Assembly (NCBI RefSeq): GCF_030269925.1
Contig: NC_085116.1
Span: 5,952,001-6,016,000 of the forward strand
DNA from: Bombyx mori
Taxonomy: Eukaryota; Arthropoda; Insecta; Lepidoptera; Bombycidae
Reading direction: 5' to 3'
Length of the DNA: 64,000 bases
This document shows, piece after piece, positions 45,808-58,749 of this stretch. Numbering within the stretch: position 1 is the stretch's first letter; each line of letters opens with the position of its first letter. Made by a program: the position numbers and the translations under genes. A model generated the notes under the pieces. That model was not told where the DNA came from, did not search any database, and saw only the letters and a program-made list of their open reading frames with translations.

Positions 45808-48660
45808 ATCAATATACAAAACGATGTAGGCAAATCTTAATATTAACTAATAAATATTACTTTTTTCTGTGCCGTAAAATGATTCGTGTTAAAACAATAC
45901 TTTATCATGTAAGTGTTAGTGGTAAGGTCGTATGCATGGTTTTTATGTTGAGGTTTTCTTACACATAAAATAAGGTTAATCGTAAAGTGATTAATATAAA
46001 TAACATAAGCGAAGGTTGCGTAACGACTAGTTTAATGTCCGACGATTATCACGCATAACAGCTTGTGTTCTTCAAGTGTTTGGCAATAACCCGCTCAGTA
46101 CGGATATTGCAATAAAAAAAAAATACATGTGTGCAATTCACACGTGGTAGAAGTGAAACCTTCCAAAATTAAAATACAATTATCCTAAACGTCTTAAGTA
46201 TATGTAAAATTTTGTCATTAGTAAATAATTGTAAGGTAGCGCCCTCTGTGAATTGATATTTTAATTTGACGTATAATCCTAAATTAAAATTCACTACAAG
46301 AGCTTTCATACACACGTTAGTATTAAAAAATCTCACAGATGGCGCTGTATTAAATAGTATGTATATTTCTGTCTCATTCTTTGCTGGCTTCATCCTACAC
46401 ATTTATGTATTTGTGTCTCTTACCTGTCGTTTTTTCCGTTGCATCCGGTTTCAAATCACAACGATTCTAAAGAAGTTTTCACTTCAAAAATACATATTAA
46501 TTTTTCATTATTCACTAAAGTTTTCGTCGAATTCGATAAAAGGGGTGGCATATAAATATTTCATTGATCCGGTGTTTTAATACAAGGAAAATTGTGATCG
46601 AAACGCGAAATTGTTGCGTAAACAACTTATATAACGTAAGCCGATCAGCACGATGATTGTGACCGACTCGATTCTTTCCTTAAGACCAATTTAGGTATCA
46701 ATGTATCTAGGACACGAGCAAGATTCGACGGTGTTCGTTTATAAAGAACGATCCATCAAACATTATTTAAAAATTAAGGTAGGTACAATTTGTGCTTAGA
46801 AATTAATTACTATTGACAGCCACGACAACCAAGTTTTTAATACAGTTTATTTAATTATGGTTAATTATGATTTATAAAAATAACCCTACTGTTTATTTAT
46901 TTAGTCTGCTTACAAACGAATAGTTGAACCAAAGCGTGACTTCAATAAGAGTGTCTCAAATTAAAAATAATATTCATATTTTAAAGCAAATACTGCAGAA
47001 GTTTAAAATACGCATTGGAAAAAGGTGAATTTCGCGATGTCATTCCTGGATGGCTATAATAAAATGAGTGAAAATTGAGATGGTGTGACTGAAAAAGAAA
47101 TTATGTCTAAAAAACTTTATGTAAAAAGTAAAATATAATTACAACTACTTTTTCGAGTCAGTCGTCCGGACACCACGATTACTGTAAAGAATTCGAAACC
47201 TCGGAAATAATATAACGACAATAAAAAACCCGAGATTAAACCGTAAAAGTGATTTTAATTATGTTTGCGACTCGCGAAAACCGAAGAATATATCTACTAA
47301 AAGTAAAATAGTTTTCGAGCTGGTTCAAACGCAGGTAGACCCTTGGTAAGTCATGCAAACGTTATTTGCACACGACTGTGAAAGTAAACAGCGGCGGTCA
47401 ACGGCATTTTACGTCACTCTGATGCGCACGAATACTTTTGTCATGAGCCTTAATTTTATTAGTTGTAAAATGGCTCTAAGAGCCAAGGACAAGACTTGTT
47501 AATTTGCTATCATCTTATTAGATGATAAAAACTAAATAGTGTTCGTTGGTGATCTAGAGATTGGCTCAACCAATTCAGCCTTTTTTTTATATCATTGAAA
47601 AGAGGTTCTAAGGGATTTTTAATGCCATAGGAAGCAGATGAGTGGTCAGAAGATTGCAGGGGGCATCGACCAGAGGCATCATCAAGCCAATGTTCACCGG
47701 GAATACTGAAATGATTAAACTGTCCCACTAAATTAGAAAAATCAGTGAAAACTTCTCAGAAGGAGGTAGAGAGAGATTAAGAAAACGAGAGAAAGAGAGA
47801 GAGTATCGAGATAGAGCGACAGAGAAGGATAAGAGAAACAATAAGCATCGTTTTTTGTACAAGGATTTTTTTATTTTGTCATAAGTAACTCCGATGTCCT
47901 TTACGCATTATAAAAATACAATCTGTATTATGGCACTCGTGTTAAGGTTAACCCATGAGTTTTTATGTCAAATACGTACGGTCATCAAGTAGAACCGGTT
48001 AAACATTCTAACCTTAATGTTATGACATGATAATGAAGTTAATTTTTGAATGGAAGTCAAAAGCACTCTTATTTACCTTTATTTAAGTATTCTCTTCCTT
48101 TCGGCCTTATAGTTGTCATTGAGAACTATAAGTATATTATCATGATTTTTAAGCTCACGATTCTCTCACCTTGACCTGTAGCAATAAAACGGCATGAAGT
48201 TTTTTTTTGTTGTTGTTTAAAATGTGTTATTAATTACAAGAGTCATTGTCGCCGGTTCACCCTTGACACGGGTCGTCTGACATGATCCGTTGGTTGCAAA
48301 CTTGAGATTTAGTCGACGGATTTCGTAACGACGTAAATTTCTTACGCTCTCACAAAACGACTACAAATAATATTTGTTCTATTCTAAGCAATGCTCGAAA
48401 TTATAGTTTCTGCTTGGGTTTTTGGCGACTCGTAGACGTATTTAAAATTACTCATACAATAAAATAAAATAAAGTATTCGAAAGGTAATAAATAATGTAA
48501 TGACAATAAAAGATCACGAGATTAATTATTAGCAGATCACTAGTAGGTTTCATTGTGTACGTATACTTATCATTATTAGTAAATTTATAACAGGATTTTC
48601 GAATGTTTTTAGGGGACGTAATTTTGAATTTCGCTTTAAATAAATGGTCATTCATTGTTC
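45808..48660. other. AT-rich intergenic DNA
   Basis: No gene or repeat family was recognised over 2.8 kb. The only local structure is a purine-rich GAGA tract at 47765-47835. It could contain distal regulatory sequence or a non-coding first exon of Ptr, but nothing shows this directly. Confidence 0.35.
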
Positions 48661-48663
48661 TGT

Positions 48664-48830
48664 TAACCCATACACACAGCCCACTGAGTTTCTCGCCGGA
48701 TCTTCTCAGTGGGGTCGCGTTTCCGATCCGGTAGTAGATTCAGCGAAGCACTACTCTTGCTAGGGCGAGTATTAGCAGATTCTCTCAGATTTAGCCCATG
48801 AACTAACTGTCCATAAGTAATTGAAAAAAA
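48664..48830 (+). mobile_element. Jockey-like LINE 3' UTR with poly(A)
   Basis: GTTAACCCATACACACAGCC, CTGAGTTTCTCGCCGGATCT and GGTAGTAGATTCAGCGAAGC, ending in about 10 A. Confidence 0.65.
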
Positions 48831-49121
48831 AAACTGCATTTCATTTATTACCCACTATCCAAAACCGATAGCAACATCATGCATTATGCAATGATCAAGC
48901 TATGTAGCTAATAACAATGTTTGTTTTAATGAGTGAAACAAATATAATGTTAGTATACCTATGTAATCATTTGACCTCTAGCTATTTACTCTAAGATAAC
49001 GTTTGGGTCGTACATATTGTTGACAGTCAGTAATCTGTGTTAACAAAACAATAATTAATAATATAATAAAACGTACTGTTTCTTAAATTGGGGTTCTTCA
49101 TTTTTATTCTTAATTTTTTTT

Positions 49122-49252
49122 TTATTGCTTGATGGGTGGACGAGCTCACAGCCCACCTGGTGTTAGGTGGTTACTGGAGCCCATAGACATTTACGACGTA
49201 AATGTGCCACCCACCTTGAGATATAAGTTCTAAGGTCTCAAGTATAGTTACA
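49122..49252 (-). mobile_element. Bm1 tail fragment
   Basis: Poly(T), TTGCTTGATGGGTGGACGAG to CTAAGGTCTCAAGTATAGTT. The remaining body and head are missing. Confidence 0.82.
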
Positions 49253-49551
49253 TCATTCCTGCATACGAATGATTTTTGATCAAATTAACTACAAATTGGT
49301 ACATAATTTGTGTTTAGAGTTACAATAAATTAAACATCCTATGAATTCGTATCGAGCTTCATATCGGGCAGGGTACCTATTAATTTTATGAATATAAACA
49401 ACAATATCGTATATGATTTTCACGGGAAGGATTTGTGTAGTGTAGCAAAAATCAGACATATAGAAAGCATGGTGAAGGGTAGTAAGACCAACTGCAAGTA
49501 CGAACGTATACAAACATTCATATCAATAAACGTAATAAATTTTCTTTGTAG

Positions 49552-49987
49552 GTTTTTTTTATTGCTTAGATGTGTGGACGAGCTCACAGCCCACCTGCTG
49601 TTAAGTGGTTACCGGAGCCCATAGATATCTACAACGCCACCCACCTTGAGATATAAGTTCTATGGTCTCAAGTATAGTTACAACGGCTGCCCCACCCTTC
49701 AAACAGAAACGCATTACTGCTTCACGGCAGAAAGAGGCAGGGTGGTGGTACCTACCCGCGCGGACTCACAAGAGGTCCTACCACCACTAATTACACAAAT
49801 TATAATTTTGCGGTTTTAATTTTTATTACACGATGTTATTTATACCTTCACCGTGAAAGTCAACCGTGAACATTTGTTGAATATGTATTTCATTAGAAAA
49901 ATTGGTACTCGCCTGGGATTCGAACAGTAGTGCATCGCTCAACACGAATGCACCGCACGTCTTATCCTTTAGGCCACGACGACTTTA
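49552..49987 (-). mobile_element. Bm1 SINE, full length
   Basis: Complete from the poly(T) through the body to the tRNA-like head (reverse of GTCGTCGTGGCCTAAAGGAT). It has a small insertion (TTATACC) in the Pol III-proximal third. Confidence 0.9.
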
Positions 49988-50382
49988 ATATTAAATACCG
50001 TTATTACATTTATAAATTAAATAAATTCTTTTTTAAATTTAAATTTCAACAAAGATGAGGCGTATTTATTTCCAGGACGTGGTACAGTAATTAGTATTCA
50101 CCGTCTAGCATGTTCTATTAAGGTTTACGCGATTACATTGAAGGCATCTGCATTGCGTGTACTTAATTACCAGATACGAACGCACTTACGTTGTTTTTAC
50201 CAAATCGAGTCATTATGATCGCATTAGAAACTTTATCGCTGATGGCACAATGGCCCTTTGAACTGTGGATTGCATAATCATATAAGTATTATTTAAATTT
50301 AATTATAAGTTTAGCTGGACAATAGCGTATGTAAAAATGTGTTAACCGATTCGAGGATTGTCGTATACCATTTAAGTACATA

Positions 50383-51663
50383 GGCGGCACTGAAAATATC
50401 GGGAATTAACGAAGTGACACAACATTACTATTTCAAAAATGTATTTATTGCTTTTCGAAGTATTCTCCGCGAAATTTGACACATTTTTCCATACGATGGA
50501 ACCAATCATTGAAGCAACCATTCCATTCGGAAGTTGGGGTCTCCAAAATGGCCGTTTTGTAGGCGTCCACAGCTTCTTCAGGTGATGAAAATCTCTGTCC
50601 ACGCAATTTATTCTTTATTTTAGGGAAAGTATAGAAATCATTAGGGCTTAGGGCCGGGCTGTACGGCGGATGGTCTAATAATTCTATGTTTTCTTGCTCT
50701 AAAACTCTTTTGTTCTGTGCGCGGTGTGAGAACTCGCATTGTCGTGATGGAGGATGATGCGGCGGTTGCAGTTCTCTTTACGGAGTTCAGAAACGACCTG
50801 TGGCAAACAAATGCTAGCATACCATTTTGCATTAACCGTTCTTTGTCCCTCAAGAGAAATAGTCGTAACATGGCCGGTTTTGGAGACAAACGTGGCCACC
50901 ATTTTTTTTACAACACTCCGTGAACGAACAATTTTTGTTGGCTTTAACTCATTTTCGAACACCCAAACTCGTGACTGGTTTTTTGTTTCGGGTTCGTACG
51001 CGTATATCCAGGATTCGTCACCTGATATGTTGTATACAGCATTTGAAGATCCTGCGTGGAATCTTTCGAGAGTTCTGACGCACCAAGTAACGCGAGCCGC
51101 TTTTTGCTCTTCACAGAGCGAATGCGGTATCCATCGGGAAAACAACTTTTTTACACCTAATTGTTCATGCCAGATTATTTGTATTTGACTCATGCCAATG
51201 TCTAAAGTTGCCTGAATTTCGCGGTATGTCACATGTCGATCTTCCTCAATCAGCTTACGCACAGCATCAACGTTTTCTTGGGTGTCTGCAGTTTTTGGAC
51301 GACCTTGACGGGGATCATCACTGAGCTTGACACGTCCACGTTGAAACTCAGAAAACCAGCGATAAATTGTGGTTTTGGATGGGGCTTCATCACCAAATGC
51401 AGAAATCATCCGGTCAACACACTGTTTTTGTGTTAAACCACTTCGAAAGTCATAATAAATCATAGCTCTTGAATTTTCTCGAGTCAATTCCATTTTTTCA
51501 ACGACTAAACAAGTTTGACAAAACCTCGTGACAAGACCGAGAATCTTTTTTTAAATAAATAAATGGTATTCGATTTTTAAAACCAAGTTTTCAATTAGAA
51601 AGATTTTAATATGACAGGAACAGTGGAAATATTCCATTCCCGATACTTTTAGTGCAGCCCTCG
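50383..51663 (-). mobile_element. Mariner element, nearly complete (DD34D)
   Basis: Inverted ends share GCACT[G/A]AAA[A/G]TATCGGGAAT, with TA at each border (50381-50382 and 51664-51665). Length is about 1.28 kb, as expected for mariner. The transposase on the minus strand has one frameshift. Confidence 0.87.
50445..51493 (-). pseudogene. Mariner transposase, single frameshift
   Basis: The frame starts MELTRENSRAMIYY at 51493. It has a helix-turn-helix region (APSKTTIYRWFSEFQ), a WVPHxL-like linker (RWIPHSLCEEQ), the first Asp in SGDESWIYAYEP and the second in ILHHDNASSHT. At about 50698 the frame is lost after HRTKEF. The alternative frame resumes with LEQENIELLDHPP and SPALSPNDF, placing the third Asp 34 residues after the second. 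It then ends in TAA at 50447. A one-base loss in a T run explains the break. Confidence 0.88.
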
Positions 51664-51851
51664 TAGGTGTAAAATTAAAATTATCATACGCCTTTGACAA
51701 CAAATTTGGGTATATTAAACTTTTTTAATATTAAAAAAGTTTTTATGAAAATTCATTGTGTTAAGAACGAAAAGGGTCAATTGGTAAATTAAAATTAGAT
51801 CGTTTTTTTTACCAAGGAAATAAATATACTTGTTTAAATACAAATTCAGAA

Positions 51852-52056
51852 GACGTATCGTGCTCTGGAGTGGAGACCGCGAACCGGCAAACGTAATGTG
51901 GGACGCTCTCCTGCTAGATGGAGCGATGACTGGGCAGGGCAACTAGCAGTAACTGGATGCGTAGAACCGAAGATTGGGTTCAGTGGCGAGTTTTGCGGGA
52001 GGCCTATGTCCAGCAGTAGACTGCCGCAGGCTGATGATAATGATGATGATGATGAA
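51852..52056 (+). mobile_element. RTE-clade LINE 3' end with GAT repeat tail
   Basis: EWRPRTGKRNVGRSPARWSDDWAGQL and then a frame leading to the final SRLPQADD are typical RTE C-terminal sequence. The tail is (GAT)n at 52031-52055. Confidence 0.78.
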
Positions 52057-52060
52057 ATAC

Positions 52061-52290
52061 TTTTTTGTGAGTCCGCGCGGCTAAGTACCACCACCCTGCC
52101 TATTTCTGCCGTGAAGCAGTAATGCGTTTCTGTTTGAAGGCTGGGGCAGCCATTGTAACTATACTTGAGACCTTAGAACTTATATCTCAAGGTGGGTGGC
52201 GCATTTACGTTGTAGATGTCTATGGGCTCCAGTAACCACTTAACACCAGATGGGCTATGAGCTCGTCCACTCACCTAAGCATTAAAAAAA
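52061..52290 (+). mobile_element. Bm1 3' portion
   Basis: TTGTGAGTCCGCGCGGCTAA to CCTAAGCATTAAAAAAAA, adjoining the RTE tail almost directly. Confidence 0.85.
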
Positions 52291-52849
52291 ATACAAATTT
52301 ATTTACTTTTCAAAAAGAGATGTTTTTGACTGATAAATGGCACAATGTGCGCCCACACGGGTAAGTATCAACATCTTACCATATAATATCAACCGCGAAG
52401 TAATCATCACTTCCTTTTTACGCTAATAAAAATAAATCTATGTTTTTCAACTGATACTTTCTTTCATTGTCCTTCTATGCTTAAGGCTACGATGGACAAA
52501 ATCACTATACTACACTTTATCAAAGACAGGTTCAACATAAGTCCGATATTGTACATTTTCAATTGTTATTAAATTTGAACTAACAATCATGTCAATAACA
52601 TTAAAAACAGCATGCGTGTTTCGAATCGTCTATGTCGGAGTCCTACTTTGCAGCGATCAATCATTCAAAAAGGGGTCGAAAGCATGTATGTCAGTGTAAC
52701 GCTAGACAAGTCTTCACAAATGGACATCGAACCGGTTCTATGGTACGTAAATAGCTGTCAATCATAGCGGAAACTATGTTATTTTAAAAGCACTTAATAT
52801 GTTAATTGTACGCAAGCAAGAAGGGTATTGTATGCCTTCTTTAATGTAT

Positions 52850-53225
52850 TGTTACGAGCTTGGGCTTGGGATAAATAAATCTTCCACCAAAGTACAACTT
52901 AATACTGTATTTATCACTTAGAATACACACAGAACACTTTAAAATTCTTAATTTACTTCTTCCGCTTCGCTTCAGGCGATCCGTTCGCTGTTTCGCTTCG
53001 AGTAGTTCCGATTACTGCTTCTTCTACATCTCTGCAACGCTTTTATAGGCGATACCACATATCCCTAGAATTATCGAGAATGTTCCACAAAAGTCGAGTA
53101 TTGTGTGTTTCCGCTGTCTGACAATAGATGGCGTTGTACTTCTCGATTTTTCTAGATGCTACTAGATCCTTCTATATTCGTTCTGCTATTCGGCGATAGA
53201 CGGCGTTACTCTTGCCGGCGTAACA
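52850..53225. mobile_element. Solo LTR (Ty3/gypsy- or Pao-like)
   Basis: It begins TGTTACGAGCTT and ends GCCGGCGTAACA (short inverted TGTTAC/GTAACA ends), 376 bp, flanked by GTAT at 52846-52849 and 53226-53229. No internal retroelement sequence remains on either side, so it is a recombination remnant. The superfamily is not certain. Confidence 0.68.
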
Positions 53226-53229
53226 GTAT

Positions 53230-54240
53230 TTAGTTTTATTTCTTAGATGGATGCCGCAGCTCGTCGACACTTCAACGTGGATGCTGTCACCCACATTCTT
53301 CTTCTCAGTCGTACACTCTTGGTGGAGTGATCGTGGTATGTCTTATTGCTTGGTTGCAGCTTTTGCGCGGCCTCTCCATCTCTCTCTATTTGTGGCGGTA
53401 CGTGTATATTCAGCAAGGGAACACTTAGTAGATGACTTAATCAAGTCTGTACACCTTGTGGGTGATCGGCCGTGAGAGCGTTGACCATCTACTCTTCCTT
53501 GAACCATTAATGGTTCCTATGAGCTTTCATTACGTATATGTCCAAACATATTAAGGATTCGCAATTGCAAAATCGACGAAAGGCTTTGTTTGATTTGGAG
53601 CTCTTTCAGAATGGATACATTGGTGCTGTCACCCACATACTTGCTGTCACAAACATATATTCCATATTAGTAGAACGTGAACTCAGTACTTATGGTTTCA
53701 ATTCTTTGAATAATTCGACACGGCTAAGCATATTTAATGCATATTTTTGAATATGTACATTTTTTGTTGGCGGTAAGAATTTAGAATAACTCAAATGTCA
53801 CGCAAAAGATCTTTAGCCTGGGGCTTAGTGTTTACTCTACAAACAGCTGTTTCGTAAAGGTATAAATCAAATTATAGCGCTTGGCATTTAGCACCTCTGT
53901 GCTATGTTAATCCTGCTTCATTAATACACTATGAAAAGCGCCTCTTTCGCGAAGCACGTGTGAAAAATCTTCGACAAGTTCCATTTATATCAATAACTGT
54001 GAATGTACTAAAAATCTTAAGAGCGCAATAGCTTACCAATTAACAGCTAAGGTCATATTTATTGCATTTAAAATTCTTGACAAATATATGCGAAAAGGTA
54101 TACAAAAATTAGGCTCTGTTTCTACATATAACATTCGGAAGCTTTTTGGACTGATTAAGCCTAAGTTAGTATTCAAGCGACCGTTACTACTCCTTATCTT
54201 GGCTTAGTTTTAAATTCAGTAACGCCGTAAAAAGTTTGAA
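53230..54240. other. AT-rich stretch, nothing recognised
   Basis: No gene could be supported. ORFs here have no recognisable content. Confidence 0.4.
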
Positions 54241-54692
54241 GTCGTCGTGGCCTAAAGGATAAGACGTCCGGTGCATTCGTATCGAGCGATGCACCGGTGT
54301 TCGAATCCCGCTGGCGGGTACCAATTTTTCTAATGAAATACGTACTCAACAAATGTTCACGATTGACTTCCACGGTGAAGGAATAACATCGTGCAATAAA
54401 AATCAAACCCGCAAACTTATAATTTGCGTAATTACTGGTGGTAGGACCTCTTGTGAGTCCGCACGGGTAGGTACCACCGCCCCGCCTATTTCTGCCGTGA
54501 AGCAGTAATGCGTTTCGGTTTGAAGGGTGGGGCAGCCGTTGTGACTATACTGAGAACTTAGAACTGTATCTCAAGGTGTGTGGCGCATTTACGTTGTAGA
54601 TGTCTATGGGCTCCAGTAACCACTTAACACCAGGTGGGCTGTGAGCTCGTCCACAAATCTACGCAATAAAAAAAAAAATATATATATATATA
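54241..54692 (+). mobile_element. Bm1 SINE, full length
   Basis: Head GTCGTCGTGGCCTAAAGGAT, B box GGTGTTCGAATCCCG, complete body, tail ending in poly(A) and a (TA)n run at 54680-54693. Confidence 0.92.
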
Positions 54693-55990
54693 TAGCGTGC
54701 TTGAATCCTTGGCTCCCTACAACAGATAAACATCTTTGTCCCTATGAAGGCAAAATGTAATTAAATATATTCCAGGCCATATACATACTTGTAATTCCAT
54801 ATACACATCTCGTGATTTATTCCATCTAGTACATCGCTTACTCATGCAAACGACACACGAATCATCTTTATTACCTAAGGTTACTGAGTCTCCTTCTCAA
54901 AGAAAAACAGATTTATGTAAGCTAGTGCTTAGCTGGAATAACCCCTTAGGCTACCGGTGAAGAGGTCGGGGAACAAATTACGAGATGGAAAATCCAGACG
55001 AGTATCTACTGCGTATAAGCATAATACTTTAACGTTACCCAAAACATATAATACTAATTGCTACATACGTATTTCTTCATATTCATGGTCATATTAAAAA
55101 AAAAGCTATAATATAATTTTATTGCCGACGACGATAATTATTTGGCTGTCATCCGTACCCAATCAAATTCAGATGAACATCGATCTTTATCAGTAGAGAT
55201 AAGTTGAACTTTCAGAAAAACGATGCGTATCAAAAGGAGACAAATATTTCAAAGTGTATTTATTTCTTTGAGATATTTATTTATCTTTACTTGATCAATA
55301 TAGTTATATAGTTTATTTGAACTATTATTTTTAAAAGTTTATCTGAATCTAGTCACTCGAACCACACAGCAGCAATATCAGTTGTTTCATTCAAGGTTGA
55401 TTTTCGTCATTACAAAAGAAAAGAAAATACCTTAACTGATCTGAATAGTTTGTTTGATAGGATAGTTTGAATAAAACAAAATGGGATATCTGTTATCTTA
55501 AAGCATCTGAAATAGTAATTATTCTCTTTCTACTAAATATTATGATTTTAAATAAAACAAATTATTAAAATTAATAATAATATACTCAAACGAAATTCGA
55601 GTAAGATTAATTCAGTCGTGATCCGAGCTACGTTAATTTAAAAAAAATTCACTTACTGAAGAATTTCTATTATATTTATTAATGAAGAGAAACTAAAAAG
55701 CAAAACGAGTGTTTTTTTTCTCAAGGCAACCTGTCACATCGACTCCAAAAGTGGCATAAACCTTGGTCTTAAAATATTTTATATATCGCAATGCTTGGTA
55801 ATTTGTAATTATAACATGAAACGATAGTCCACAGAAGGTCGAATGATATACCTAATGTTGTATAGTTTTACATGCACTGGTCATGCAATAGGCTGTGATG
55901 CCAGAACCGTTTAAATCGAAATTTAATACATCACGAACGTTGAAAAATAAACGAGAACCATAGACAAGCGAAACCTACAAGTTATCGATT
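54693..55990. other. AT-rich stretch, mostly unrecognised
   Basis: A short Jockey-like 3' UTR remnant (TTAGCTGGAATAACCCCTTA, 54928-54960) is the only recognisable piece. Confidence 0.4.
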
Positions 55991-56083
55991 GTAGCCTTCG
56001 ATCAATAATTGATCGAAGATTGTAGCAAATAAAGCGATCTCGAATTTATTACGCACAGTATATTCGTTTTCGTATTAACGATT

Positions 56084-56238
56084 ACTCGATATTATCGAAT
56101 ATAAATATCGATTTAAATTAATAAATTAATATCGAATTTAAATATCGATTTAAATTAATAAATTAATATCGAATTTAAATATCGATTTAAATTAATAAAT
56201 TAATATCGAATTTAAATATCGATTTAAATTCGAAAAAT
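56084..56238 (+). repeat. AT-rich tandem repeat, 37-bp unit
   Basis: About four copies of a unit made of ATATCGATTTAAATTAAT and AAATTAATATCGAATTTA halves. The halves are largely self-complementary, so strong hairpins or cruciforms can form. Confidence 0.85.
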
Positions 56239-56286
56239 GCTATTAACATTAATACATTTTAAGGTGCTGTCGTTATGAATGTCATT

Positions 56287-56536
56287 TTTTTATTTATTGC
56301 TTAGATGGACACATGAGCTCATAGCCCACCTGGTGTTAAGTGGTTAGTAGAGCCCACAGACATCTACAACGTAAATGCCGCCACCCACCTTGACATATGA
56401 GTTCTAAAGTCTCAGTATAGTTACAACGGCTACCTCACCCTTCAAACCGAAACGCATTACTGCTTCACGGCAGAAATAGGCGGGGTGGTGGTACCTACCC
56501 GTGCGGACTCACAAGAGGTCCTACCACCAGTAAAAA
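56287..56536 (-). mobile_element. Bm1 3' portion
   Basis: TTATTGCTTAGATGGACACATG to CAAGAGGTCCTACCACCAGT, headless. It lies 50 bp after the AT tandem repeat. Confidence 0.85.
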
Positions 56537-56539
56537 TGA

Positions 56540-58220
56540 TGAAGTAAAGTATGAATGTTTTAAAGAGTTTTTTCCCGAGCCTCAACTTTTCAAACAACTC
56601 TGATGCATGTTGTCATTCCAAAACAGAAAGTCGTGACACACCTGTTTCAGGTTACGACGCGGAACGAGGCCGTCGTCAAGGCCGGGTCGCGGCAAGTCGA
56701 GGCAAAGGGATCTTCGAGGTTGATTTCACTTTCCTTATGTTCCTTCCGTGTATCTAACTAATGTGATCCTCCATTGTTATTCTAGTAAGTCAGCATTAGA
56801 CCTTCCAATGTGTGCCTCGTTTAAGAGATGCGTATCATTCTTAGTTGCCTAATGTATTTTCCTTTACAACGTTTTGTTGACCGACTTTTCCGACGCATTG
56901 CATTTTCCTCGTAAATGTTGCTGTACAATATTCGTTACGCGATTGCTTAATTCAGCCTCGTCTAATCGTCAGGATACGCATCTATTTAGGTATGTCTTGA
57001 CTAGTTAATTGCCTTTTTGTATTAATAATGTAAAAAAAAAAAAAGAATAATTACGTATCAAGGCAAATTAATAGTTGATAAATTAAACGCGACCAAAACT
57101 TGCTACGAAATCATGTTCGTTCTAGCGATTAATTCGTACTTTTTTATTGTGAAATCTAGTCGATCTAGTCTAATCACCAATTTTACAATTGAGCAAAGTG
57201 AGTAATAATGGACAATTTTATTCTAATTGAAAGATATAGCAACGAACGACAATAAAGAAAAAAGGAAATATTGTCAGAAATAACTAATCTGTTAAATGAA
57301 TTATGGATTGAATACGATTTGTTTGACATCAATAAAAAAAAGAAAGAAGAGAACTGGTAAAAGGCAAAAAGTACAATGGACCATCGCGCAATGAGCCATC
57401 GCATCTAGACTAACATCAGGGGTTTACTTCGGCTTTCGCGAGATGTAAACACAATTAAAACCACTTTTACGGTTTGATCTCGTATTTTTAATAGTTTAAA
57501 CCTAACCAATAGTTACTTACAGTTTGAAAAATATTTACAATAATAACTATGTACATAGATGGCATTAATATTGAACACAGAACTAGAAACGCCAAATTCC
57601 TCATCACTCGTGCACTGTAAATGCAATTTCTGTTGTGCTATTTCATTAGCTTAGATAGTCCGACGTGCTCACGGTCCACTTGATGCTAAGCTGTTCGCGA
57701 TAGATGTGATTAAGTGAACGGGACTGCCCGCGTAGACACAAAACTTAAATCATAATTATTATATATATTTTTTATTACAAACTAACATAGGGATATATGT
57801 ATTGAGTATATGTGCATAGGTATTGCTAGAGAACCTGGTATAAAGTTTACGAGAGCCCATAGACATCGGAGTACCAGAACCTGACTCACCTTGGACATGG
57901 GTCGAAATCCCAATCATATTTTAAAACGCCTAAGTGGCCATTCAAGCTGGAACAGATAGTCTGCTTCGTGATAAACATAGGCAGGATGGCGGCATATATT
58001 CGCGTGAGCAAAGAATACGCACAATCACCATTAAAATTTCAATGTTTTCGCATAATTATTTATTTCATCGTGATTATTTCATCGTGAAGGCTAAATCACC
58101 AACATTTAAAATAATAATCAAACTACAGTGATTACATTTTTTATTTTTTCTTGTTTTACATTTGGTCCAAAGAAAGTAGCCCTAATACATTTTCTTGTAT
58201 GCCAAAGAACCACAAGAGCG
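56540..58220. other. Intergenic DNA with degenerate Bm1 remnants
   Basis: Weak Bm1-like pieces are at 57650-57720 (minus) and 57840-57990 (plus: GAGCCCATAGACATC..). No gene was recognised. Confidence 0.4.
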
Positions 58221-58224
58221 ATTC

Positions 58225-58335
58225 CTATCCTTTAGCCCACATACGTTCACTGCTGGACATAGCTCTAAGCCTCATCATAACGAACAGTCCTGCGCTGCCT
58301 ACATCCAGCGGATTCCCGCTAACCAGAATGGTTAG
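58225..58335 (+). mobile_element. Lepidopteran interspersed repeat fragment
   Basis: CACTGCTGGACATAGCTCTAAGCC..CCTGCGCTGCCTACATCCAGCGGATTCCCGC resembles a repeat common in moth genomes (recalled, 3' region of a LINE). The exact family is unknown. Confidence 0.5.
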
Positions 58336-58339
58336 TGGA

Positions 58340-58749
58340 CACAAAATAAAGCTGAAGAGTTTTTGTTTTTTTTGAACGCGCTAATCTCAGGAACTACTGG
58401 TCCGATTTGAAAAAATATTTCAGTGTTAGATAGCCCATTAATTCAGAAAGGCTATAGACTATATAACATCACGCTAAGACCAATACAAGCGACCAATAAA
58501 TCATGTTTCAAAGTCGGGGTTTTTTTCCCTTTTGAGAGCTTCCGCTGCGTGCGCTACAGAAACGGTTAAAGTTTCGCTAAAATAATGTATGACACAACTG
58601 TTCTCCTTTAAAAGATCTAAAAAAAAGTCCGCGACAGCATATGTTAAGGTTGGCTCACTATAACGTTCTTTATGCTAACCAAATTTGTTCTAAAATAAAG
58701 CATTATCTGTGAACTATTCCACGCGGACGTAGTCGCGGGCAAAAGCTAG
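58340..58749 (+). mobile_element. Helitron-like non-autonomous element
   Basis: CAGGAACTACTGGTCCGATT in the interior, then CGCGGACGTAGTCGCGGGCA (GC hairpin) and AAAAGCTAG followed by T. The 3' hairpin plus CTAG|T fits a Helitron terminus. Confidence 0.65.

Noticed and set aside
53251..53475. 74-residue ORF after the solo LTR
   Set aside because: Hydrophobic by chance; no start context or recognisable retroelement protein.
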